Translations under genes and position numbers: made by a program
Shown: positions 34,074 through 46,000 of the stretch, in pieces
Position numbering within the stretch: position 1 is the first letter of the stretch
Layout of the letters: each line of letters begins with the position of its first letter
Assembly (NCBI GenBank): GCA_022575985.1
Contig: JAKSXM010000007.1
Span: 55,830,501-55,894,500, forward strand
Direction of reading: 5' to 3'
Origin: Anagrus nilaparvatae
Taxonomy: Eukaryota; Arthropoda; Insecta; Hymenoptera; Mymaridae
Length of the DNA: 64,000 nucleotides
The notes under the pieces: model-generated
Database searches by the model: none
Told to the model about the DNA's origin: nothing
The model's input: only the letters and a program-made list of their open reading frames with translations

Positions 34074-37000
34074 CTAGAATTAAAAAAATTAAATTAAATT
34101 AATTATAAAATAGTAAAAAATGTTATTTTTCTTGACAATGACCAGAAATCACGTATTTTCCGGATGTTGTAATTTCTTGTCACTGACGAAAAAAAAAAAG
34201 CGTATACGACCCTCGGCCATAAAAAAGAATGGCCAAAATCGCAATTTGCCACCAGAGGTTTTATGTGCCATTTAGGTCATTCTATATTTCTTGTAGCTAT
34301 GGGTAATATACTATATTTTAAGATCTATTACAATTTTTCATATTATAACTCAAAAATTTTCTTTTTTTATACATAAAAAAGATGTAATAATAGTTTTTTT
34401 AATAATAAATTCAAAAGGTAACAAAGAAATAAAATTATATATTTTTAAGTATTACATTATATTACTTCAGTAATAAAATTAATTTATAGATTACTTTTCC
34501 ACTCATTTATAAAAAAAAAAATTTATTAACTTTGTTCGTTATTCAAGTACAAGCAATAACGATGCCTAAGGCAAATACCATTATTCTGAAAATTAGTCAT
34601 CAGTAAGAGAGTTCATTTAAGCACGAGAAGTACCCTGTAGTTACGATTAATGTATTGTATGGAGTACATCGCTCATTCCTTGTTTTATTAAATTAAATTT
34701 AGTGTTAATTAATTTGCGTGCCTTTATTTCACCTTGCTACCTTTATCATAATCTAACATTTTACATGGTCCTTCGAAAAGCCAGATTTACCTGGGAATAC
34801 AGTTTTTAGGGTTTGTGAAAACAAAAAATATATTTTTGCAAACAAAGAAACTAGTTAAGAACGCGCCCTTGTTTACAGCAAAGAAACAAGTGGCATCAGT
34901 TCCAAGCTTCAAAATTTATAATCAACCTAAGAAAAACAAATCGAAAAAAATAATTACTGTGAGTAATTATTGAAATCCTAAAAAAAAAAATGTGGAATTT
35001 ACCAGAAGAAAGGGTAACACAAGCATCGCCTTTTTTTTCGATTGAAGTGGACTTCGTTAGCTTATTTTTGGTTAAAGAAGGTGCCACGCGTGGGAGAAAA
35101 ACAATAAAAACGTACATCTGGTTATTTGTATGCATGGCTGCCAAGGCTGTACATCTAGAGCAAGCCATAGGGATTTAAGTAGTGTAGCAGCCTTTCTGAA
35201 TTGCCCCAGACAATTTGTCTCCAGGCGTAGAAGCTGTGCAAAAATATTTTCAGAAAATGGCATTTCATGGCATTTTATTTCACCAAAGGCGCCTCACTTT
35301 TGCGACTTACGGAAAAAGTGCAGTAAAAAACGCAAAGGTTTACATGTACATTTGCTAGGGCTAATATGACATATAATCATATAAAGCGTTTTTCACTTTA
35401 TTGAATAAAATCGAGCCATGTCTCATTTTGAGATCTTTGTCACCAAGATCTGAAGATCGTGCAGACTTGTCAGTGTTGATACCTGGTCACTTTTTAATGG
35501 GTAGACCTTTGGTTGCCTTAGCTGAGAGAGATAATAGAAGCAAGATAATAGATTAATTAGTTTCGCTATAATTAAAAAGATGTGTTAATTAATTTGCGTG
35601 GGTTTATTTGATCTTCCTACCATTTCCCTAATCTAATATTGTTATTTTCAGAAGCTTTCTGAATTATTGTTCTTATTTTTCACGTAATAGGTGGCCCTGA
35701 AAAGGGCCGGTGGGTTTTTTAGCATTTGATGCGTGGCCCCAGCCACACGTTTTACACCCAACAATTCACAAGCATACAACAAATTCAATCACCAAGGTCG
35801 CCAACACACATACATACACAAACATACAAAAGAGAAACAAAAACTTACAAACATGCGAGCACCTCGTGCTCAGGTGACTTCTCCTGGCCAGGAATATCAA
35901 TGTCCACCTCTTCAAGCCTACGAGCTCGGAAAATTGCACCAAGCGATTCAAACAATTACAGCTTACGAGCTGCTTCAATGAGGATTTAACGTCCGAAAGC
36001 CATGGACTCCTCCAAGTGCACCAACCACATCAGCAACAATCGAACCAGCAAACAATCTCATCCACAGCATAGCGAAGGTGTCAAGGTAGCCGCGTGCGTG
36101 AAAGCTGAAGTCAGGACAGCAAATGCTGCATTGGCCAGATTCGCGGTTATACTTATAGGCCTTCGCTGACTTCGAGCTCGTTCACTGATTGGAGCGCGCG
36201 CAACAATTATGAGACGTGGCAAGGGAGGATTTTACCAATCGGCCCTTTTCAGGGCCACGTTCCTTAAACGAAAAAATATAAGTACTCGACGTGGCAAAGG
36301 AGCAAAAGTCAAAGTTTAGAATAAGCCTCGCAAAGAAAGACTGCGCGCGGCAAGCCCGTGGCAAGGCTGTCAAAAAGGCATAGAAAGGCTAGAGGCCCGC
36401 GGTAAAGCGCCAAGCAAAGACTACGCTTTGTCACGGATATTTATTTTTAATGCCTAAAAATAACAAATATTTTACAAACCTATATGGAAAAACTATTACC
36501 ATTCCAAAAGAAAATTAAAATCTGTATCTATAAATAAATTTAATATCATGAATAATTATCCCCGGTACCTTATGTTTATTGGGCTTTTTGGGCCTAGAAC
36601 TCTGGAACTAAAGTAATTTAAATATTTTGATTAAAACGTAGGTTTTTTTTTAATTTTAATTTAAAAGTCTGATTTTAAATTATTATATCTTGAAAGTAAC
36701 TGATAAAAAAGAAAAAGGTAACGAATTTTTGGAAATTGAAAGCATGTAATACATTTTTGAGACCTTAGAAACCTCAAAAACTAGAGCAATTAAAATTTTT
36801 TCATAAATTATTATTGGAATTTATAAATTAACATATGTAATGGAAAATAGAGTCTTGGGTAATAAAAATTGGTCAACTATCGAAAAAGTAGCATTATTAA
36901 GAAGAAGACATAAAAATTTATATCTATCCTGAGCAAAAATTGATCAGTGAAAGATCATTTGAAGAGTATTTACAAATGATAAATGAGGCTCTCAAAATTT

Positions 37001-40000
37001 TAAAATTTGCTTCAAAAATATATTTTTAAAATATTCCATGGAATAATTCGCTAAATTTATATTACAATCCTTTTTCTGTTCCGTCTAAGCACCGAAAAAA
37101 TATTTTATTTGTTATGCACAAAGTTTCGAGTTAAACTTTTTTGATCTTGTTTTCGGAAGCCATGTGTTTTTGAAGAAGACCGCATTTTCTTATAATACTT
37201 CGAAAAAACATAAAAATATTTTTAAATTAATATCAATTTTACGGCGTTTGAGATAAACTATCTTTAGAATATTTTTTCACGCACGAAATGTTTTTTTTTC
37301 TAAGTTTACTCAAACGGAAATCTAAAACTATTTTTTCGAATCAGCTTTTAAAAAATTTTTACACAATCTTCGCAAATTTTCGCTTATTACCTTGGGTTAT
37401 TATATAATCTTGAACTCACGTGAAGCCCTCGGTTATTTTCATTCAATAAAATAAACTGGACAAAAGAAATATGATTAAATTTGGCGCCATAGGTAGTAGT
37501 TTGTTTAGAAATATTCACAATTTTCCCCATTTTAATTAAATCTCGAAATTAAACTTTCTAACGCTAACGACAAATTGAAAATTAATATCTTAAGCCAAAC
37601 TTTTCAAGAAATTTTTTTTTATTTATTTAATGTTTCTGTTTCAGCATAAACGGAAGAAACCTCACACACTTTGAAAAGTGCGTTTTACATTTTCATCAAG
37701 TATTAAAATATTCTGTCTGACAAAATTAACTAGCTTTCAAATATTCGAAAAATTTCACACTTTGTTAGCCTTTGGTTTACCAAATACTCTTCTAATTATT
37801 TTATCATGTTCTACTTTAATTTAAATTTTTAGGTCAATTCTAATTCACATATGCATTGTTCAGTACACAGAATTTACAGAGATAATTTTTTCAGTAAATG
37901 ATTTTTCACTAGTTTTTGAGGTGAAACTTTATACCCTTTATTATAAGTTATAACTGGATAGTGTTTGGCTTATTTTATCCATTACTTTGATACGTATGTC
38001 TATCATTCTATACAAAGGAGGAATTTAAAGATGTAAAAGCTTTGATGTTGTACATTTTCAATCTTAGCCTTTGACATGAGAAAGCTAGGGATATCGTCTT
38101 TTAGTAATGCAGCTTTCTGATATTATCCTGCATTTACCATATTTAAAACTTTTCAAAATTTTGGCTAATTGAAAAAAAAGCTATTGATATTTTTTGACTT
38201 TTTATTGAAAGAGATAGGTAAAATTTTTAAGTCTTTTAGCAAATTTTATTTTATTTCTGCATAAAAAAAACTATTTTTTTGTTGTATTAGTTTTATCCAT
38301 TAAATTTATTGTTTTACTCACTTTAACTTTTAACCAAATTTTTAAAAGAAAATCTTTTTTTTTTTGAGAAATATAGCATTTAAAAAATATAGTAAATTTT
38401 TTAAACTTCAAGAATAAATAATAAGTCATACGAAAACAAATAAAAATTTAAATAAAGTATTCGATTTATATGTAAAATATATATAAAATAACGATTTCTA
38501 TGTTAAAAAATAAAATATATAGATATATACTTACGTCTGCAATATTTTGTAAAATTGGTGCAGCTATAAAAATGACATATGGTGCAAACTCAGCCGTACG
38601 AAGTACTTTTAGAGCCTGAGGTTCAACATCTAGAATAGCCATTTTACCCTCTTCGTGTATTTTTCTTATTGTTTCTAATTTTGTACCATACATTGCATCT
38701 TCATGTGTACCTAAAAAAAATTTTATTTATATTATTTGAAGAAAAAAAAATAATGAAAAATTTATTTAAAAATCGAATATAAATTTTTACCATATTCGAG
38801 ATATTCATTAGCGGTTATATCTGCCATCATTTCATCGTGCGTTACAAAATAATAATTTCTACCATTTTCTTCGTCATTTCTCGGGGGTCTCGTTGTATCT
38901 AAAAAAAAATACATTAGATTTATCAAACTGTGTATTTCAAAACATTTTAAAACTATTTATCGTTTTAATAAAATAATTGGTAATTCTGTACAAAATAAAT
39001 TTTTTTAATGCATGAAAAAGCTAAATTGATATATAAAAACAAATGTATTCGTGTATTTTTTGGAGAAGATAACAATAACAAAAGCATAAAAAACCAAGTA
39101 ATGATACTCTTTAAACTTGTCTTTTATGATCACTTTAACTTAAAATGCTTTTTTTCAGAATTGTAGCTCTTATATATACTTTTTATGTTTTTTATTTTAT
39201 TTTTCTACAAAAAAATTATAATTTTGCAAAATATGCTAAAATTTTTTAATATATAATAATTTTTTTATCAATTTATTACATAAATAATGCTAATAACTTA
39301 AATAAAAGTAATTTCAAATTTATGAAAGTTAAAATTAGGTCAAATATTAGTTTTTTAATCTTTAGTTAAAGTTTTAATAACTTTTATCAGTATAAAAAAA
39401 ATCGTGCTTTTCACTTATTATCGTTTATTTTTAATTTATCTTTGTTTAAAAAGAGTGACTGCAGAAACCGCCTTTTTACGCAGCCAACATTGCTCTGTTC
39501 GTTAATAATCAAATTTGAAAAATGTGCTAGGTCTCCAAATTTTCATTACGTATTGTTGTAATATTCTTTACAAGCTTTTATTATTCTAGGCCGTAACTAT
39601 ACCTTATAAAAAAGTTTAAAATTTATAAAATAGAATAAAATAAAAATTTAAACTATAAAATTTTTTTGTGCTTTTTTTTGTAAAAGCTCTTTGAAAATGT
39701 TTTAACTTTTATATTCAAAATTTTCTGATAAGATGACCATCGGAAATAATCATAAACACCTCTAAAATAGATTGAGAATAGAGTCCTATTCTCAACTGTA
39801 CGTTCATTGCTAAAGGAATTTGAAATTTTTTGAGAAAATTAATTTTTTATGAAATATTCAATTGTTTGGACCAAAAATCTTTTTGAGTTGGTGATTTACG
39901 TCGATCTTTTTATTTATGAAGCCTACTTGCCGCAAGCGAAAATTATAAATTTTCAAAAATATTTATAAAAGTTAGGCATTTAATTATTTTAAAATAATTT

Positions 40001-43000
40001 TATTTTGAAGGCAGTATTCAAAATTGAAATATTAATTTATTCAGATTACAAAAAATACATAAACGTGTATAAAAAAATTGGTTAAAAGAACGTTTTATAA
40101 ATGTATATGCTCCAATGATATGTTGCTGACATACAAACAAATTGTAATAATTAACAAATTAAGAGCTAACAAAATTAACGTGGTTGATGATGCATGACGT
40201 AACTGTGCCTGTGGTTATAATACTCAAAAGATATAAATTAAATTCTATGGTAATTTCCGCAATATAATAAACAACGGAAAAAATTAATTAAGATTCTAAT
40301 TACAAAAAATTATATTCATTTTCTTATATTTCATTACTTTTATGTAAAAGCTTAATGTTGGTATCATTAAATTTTATATTATTCATTAAGTTTTTATTAT
40401 TATGACACTGATACGATTATAAATATGAAGAATTACATGCATATTTTTTAAAAAAAGTACTATTTTTATTTGTAATTACATATTTTTTTGCAGTTTAAAG
40501 CTCATTTGCTTTGTATAATATCAATTTTTTATTACATAGTTAAAATGAAAATTTTATTATAATGAAATAATTATTAGGCTGACAATGAGTGAAGTATGCG
40601 TTAGCATGCTTTACTCAAATTATATCCCGCAAAAAAATGACATAAGGTGAGTAAGTTTGTGCAAAACTGGCTGTATAAATTTATATAAAAAACTTATAAC
40701 CGGTTTGTGTAAACACAACCTAAATGCAAAAAAAAATTATTAAAGTTGAAGAGAGAGGAAGATGTGTTTTTTGAAATACGATGAAATTTAAAAATATGAA
40801 AATAATAAATAACATGCATATTTTTTTATTCTGCATATCTTCACTCAGACTATTCATTATTTATAATGACTTACTAGTTAATTTTAAAATAATAAAAACT
40901 TACGTGGAATGGGATAAGCATATTTATCAGGATGTTTTGCTATAATTGTATTTTTAATATGCCTGCGGCCAACGCCATGTGCACCAAGTAACACCAAAGT
41001 TTTACGTTGAAAAGCAGAATCTGTTAATTAAAAAACATTTTGTAATTATTATTATTTCTATTAAAATTTAAATATATAAAAAAAGCATTCAAAATGCGTC
41101 TAAACTTAATTAAAATTTTTAAACTTTTCCCCAAAACTATTTTATTCTCGAGCGGAATTTTTGCCTGAAAATAAAAGTAATACAAAATTTTTTGATTTTA
41201 AAAACCAATGGCCAGGAATCCATAAATCATTTTTTAAAACTCAAGAATAATTCTTAGTCGCAAGATATTATTAAGAAAAGATTAGATTGCAAATAAATTG
41301 AAATTTATCAATTTCTCTACATTTATGTAGGATTTATTTGGTTATATAATTTTATGTATGATATTTTTTTCGCGCAATTAGATGTGCAAGATGAAAAAAT
41401 GAAGGCTGAAATGAAGCACCCAAAAAAATTTAAACAAATTTTCTTTTAAATCTAAATACGTAATTGCATTGTAGCAAAGAACTCTAAAACTAGAATTTTC
41501 TGACAATTTCAAACTAAGATAGGACGCTAATATTGTTACTTGTACTCGTAGGTATTGTGTTAACGTTCCTCGGATCAAACTTAATCTAATTGTAAGTGGC
41601 GATTTTCCCAACGGCTTTTAATAGTTTTTGTTGAACAATCATATTTAATAATCAAATAATTAAAAATACAAATTTTAATTCAAAAGCAAAGGTAAATTTT
41701 CGTTCTCATAAATAACAAAAGACATTGAATTTTTGGAAAAATTATTACAAGCCTTTTAGAGATATTTTAATTTTACTGCCTTTAATTTTGAAATTGTTAT
41801 CATATTCAACTTACATGGAAGTTTGACTACTTCTTCATATGTAACCAGATCCAGCTGGTCGAATACTGCGTTATGTTTAGCAAGATATTTATCCTTATAT
41901 TGCTTCTTTTTACGGCCAAAAATCGAACAATTTACTGAAAAAAAAACATTTTTTATTTATAATTTTATTGAAATAAAATAAAATTCACGTTGAAATTCCT
42001 CTATTTTCATAAAATAATAATATGCTATGTCATATAAAAAAGCTTGAAAAATAAAAATTTAATATTTCATAATAAAAAATTTTTTAAATTTATTTAAAAA
42101 TTTTTTTTAAAATTAATTTGTCATTTTCATTAGCTATAAAATTTTTATTAAAATATTTTTTTTTTTTAATATAAAATTGTAAAAAGAAATAAAATTCTTC
42201 AATAAAAATTAATATTAAAAAGCAAGCTTTAGAAATAAATTTTATTTTGTATCAAATATTTAGTTATTTTATTAAATAATTTTAGCAAATTATTCGTTCC
42301 GTTTGGAGAACCAAGTTGAGTCATTTAAATTTAGTACTATGTTCATGCGGATACGCAAAAAAATCTAGTGAAATTAACATTAACAAATTTTGTAAGCTCA
42401 AATTAATAAATATTGATAAATTTAACCAAAAACTTAGTAAATTTTACTGAAAACATAAGGTTTAAATTTTTTATATAAAAATTAGTAAATTCAAGTAGTA
42501 AATTCAAAGGATTCAAACTTCATTCAGCAAACAAAACTATAATTTTGGTTATGTTTACTATTTTTTTGTAAATTTAACTAAAATTAAAGTTTTGATTACT
42601 ATATTAAGTTTGGTTAATGACGCTATAAACATGAACATTATATATTCAGAGTATTCCGAAATTCGGGCACGCGGCGCTAAAGTGTACCGTTTTTAACATG
42701 GTTTTCAACTACGTCTTTGATTTTAGTACTTACTAACCTGAATCAAAAAGAATTATTTGTTATTGCTTGTTATTTATAAATGAAAATAAGACAAAAGTTT
42801 TTATAATTTTTACTTTTTAATAACAAACAATAACAATTTTCTCCTTTATTTCAGGCTATTACGTACTTAATTCAGAAAAAATCAAATTTTTAAATACGTA
42901 TTACGTTTTGTGAACAGCGCGGCGCGCACGATTTTTGGAACACCTTAGCGCCGTGCGCCCGTATTTCGGAATACTCTGATTATACTCAGCACTTAGTTGT

Positions 43001-46000
43001 AGTAAACATATTTCATTAATTTAGGTTATGTTTACATATAATGGTTTGAAGTTTTTTGTAAAATTTACTAATTTTTGGTCAAATTCAGAGCTGGAAAAAT
43101 ACTGTACTATTGGACCACAGTATTAGCATTTACAACGTATTGTAAATGAGGGTGCTCAGAGCATGGTCCATTTGTCCCTAGCTCTGGTTAAATTTACCAA
43201 CATTTATTAATTATTATTTACTAAATTTGTAGCGAGATTAATTTTACTAAACCTGTTTTTGTGTGTAAAAAAACTGCTCTTAAAGTGAATGGTTGTTTTC
43301 TTACAGTGTTCAAATTATATTAAAGAGCTTACAATAAGTACAATAAAATGATAAATTTAATATATTTATCATAAATATTTTATTATGCAAAGCACGTTTT
43401 GTAATATTGCCAATATATTTTTTATAGGCATAATACATTCATTTTTTAAATATTAAATTTAAAACTACAAAATGTATTGTAACAATAATCAGGCATTGCC
43501 AGTACCGTTCAGAACTAATAAAATATTTCATTATATCGAATTTATTATATAATTTCATTATATTGAATGTATCTTATACTTACAAAGACAAAATAAATTT
43601 GGTATTCCAATAAAATATTCGATATAAATTAAATTACGATTATTCGTTTTTTGTTTTTTGCAAATTTAAAGCTTGCTTTTTATAAAATACTGTTGAAGTT
43701 TTTAGGATAAAATTACCATAATTAAATTATAGTGTAGACCTGAAAGTCTATTTCACTTTCACTTTTTGTTATAAGTCCATAAATTTTTTCAAACAGTCTT
43801 TATGTTTTTTGGGTCACTGAATATAAATGAAAAATTCGTTTTTACTGAAAATCATACTATTGACTATAATAGGAACTTTTAGATTATGTTTTTCGCAATT
43901 TTCGCGATTCTTATCGGCTTACTTCTGTTTTATGAGTCTCTAAATACGAATATGATATCTAGTTTTAACCAAAATAACACAGTTGCCTATAACAAACAAT
44001 TCTAGGTTATTTTTTTTGTTGTTTTTTTTTAGATATTTCCTTTTGTGGGCAACTGGATCATTTTAGGTAAAAATAGATATATTCGTGTTCAGGAAGCCAA
44101 AAAACATTAGTGTCAGATAAAATTTTTACAAAACCCGTAAAACCCTAAAATTCCTAAGGTGTTAAAGTGGACCATTTTCGGTAAAAATCGATTTCAGATT
44201 CGTATTTATTGACCCAAAAACATAAATACTTGTTGAAAATTTTTATATACTTATTGACAAAAAATTTACTACGAAATAAGGGTTCAGGCCTACACTATTA
44301 ATAATTTTTTAAATATTTTTATAATTTTTTTTACAGTTAGGCTGCTGTACATGAAATCTTAAGCAATAAAATTCTAAATTTTAAATGTTTACTTGCTATT
44401 TTACAATTTTTGAATTTATAATATTTTATGCATTACCGTGCAGAACTAATACGATATTGAAGCTAATCAATTAAAAAAATAAGCAAATATCTTTTGGGAA
44501 GTGATATTATTTTAAGTATATTTGCTTAAAATTTAAAGAAAATTTCAAAAAATTGGCTTTTCACTTGAAATTTCAAGTGATTTCAGCAAGAAAATCCAAC
44601 CAAATTGCTTAAAACTTCAAACGCAGCAGCTTAACCATGCATGGAAAATATAATTTTTATATGTTTGTTTAAATTATATGACTTATTATTATAAATAATT
44701 TTATTGTAATATTTATCTACCTACACTGTTATAACCATAACGGTAATCATTATCATCGTAAAATTAATATCACAATAGTAATAAAATCCTGCAGTTTTAA
44801 CTATTCATATTATTAGAGAGTAAATTTATTTCCGTAAATATGTTTAAATTTAACATAATAATGAAATTTTAATATCTGAATAGTAAATGTTTTTGCATGA
44901 TTATTGACAGTGTAGTAGTATTTTATATAAATATTTTTTAATAAAGCTTAATTTTATAATTTTTTATTTAACAATAATTTTATTTTTATTTTAAAATTTG
45001 AATGCAAAAATATAAATAAATTTTTTTTAAATATAAAAAATATTAATTAATAAATTTTTGTACATATGTATAGTTTAAATGCTCGATTTTTTATTATTTT
45101 TCAGATAAATTTTTGGATGATTCCATAATTTGTAGCTCAATAAATTATTTTAAAAATATTTATGATGATAGTTAAAAATAAAACATTATTTATTATTTAC
45201 TTTTATCATTTTTTTAAATGGCTTACACTGTAAAAAAATCTACCTGGCTTTACTATTTTGACTGCAAATTTATCTACCCCATTTATTACTGCAAAAACAA
45301 CCTTTAATTTACAGCAATTTCTAAGAAATTGTTACTGTCACAGCATTAAAATGAATGACAATTTTTTTGCAGTATAATTTACAATAATTTTAGTAATATA
45401 ATTGGATTTGATTAGAAAAATATAAATTTAAGCCCATACATATGCAAATAAGTTTAACTCTTTCCTGAGGAATTACCCCCACCAAAAACTACGTGAAACA
45501 GGCTTTACGCAATTTATTTTACTTTATTTATTTATTAATTTGTTTAAATAAAATACTTGACAAATCATTTGTTAAATAAGTAGTAATAATTTTATATTTA
45601 ATGAAAAAAAATCACTTTAAATTTTACTACATAGTATTAATAGCTGTAGTATTGTCAATACAAGCATATTAACGCAACGTACATAATTATATAAAGTTTT
45701 ATGGAAATTCTCAGAAAAGAGTTAATTAAAATTTTCATTTACTTGGAATTAATATTAATTAATATTTTTTGCATTACTTTTTTACACATTTTTAATAAGT
45801 AATTATTCGAAAACTTTTATGCAACACGTAAATATGAAAAAAAATTTTTTGTTACTACTTTTTTGTGTATAAAAAGTAAGTTTGAATAAAGCAAGCTAAA
45901 ATATAATTCAATGTAACATAGTATAAATAAACATTCAGCATTCATATTTAAAAAAGATTAAAATATAGTTAGTTTTAATTAAAAATTAATAATGACTATT

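Larger units (their letters stand above)
35690..36430. pseudogene. Histone gene-cluster relic (H4/H2A-like pieces)
   Basis: A GC-rich 740-bp island. Two perfect histone stem-loops face outward (35693-35708 minus, 36241-36256 plus). Near 36131-36195 are ATTGG (CCAAT boxes) and TTATACTTATA. An ATG at 36209 is followed by RGKGG, the start shared by H4 and H2A, and then breaks off 20 bp before the stem-loop. At 36279 another piece reads RGKGAKVKV, close to the H2A start RGKGGKVK. Pieces between are scrambled. No intact histone remains. Inference: fragments of a histone cluster moved or rearranged into a CASK intron. Frames on either strand here (35726-35989, 36182-36373) are not genes. Confidence 0.6.
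42355..43265. mobile_element. Foldback element carrying two nested MITEs
   Basis: The left arm (AAATTAACATTAACAAATTT, GATAAATTTAACCAAAAACT, TAGTAAATTTTACTGAAAAC) pairs with the right arm read in complement (GGTAAATTTAACC, GACCAAAAATTAGTAAATTT, GTAAACATAACC). The arms surround a 332-bp TIR element, and a hAT-type MITE sits within the right arm. Lies in the CASK intron between 41934 and 46584. Confidence 0.65.

Noticed and set aside
35726..36373. Several overlapping frames in the histone-like island as complete histones
   Set aside because: Only start fragments and stem-loops can be matched; the frames do not encode a histone fold.
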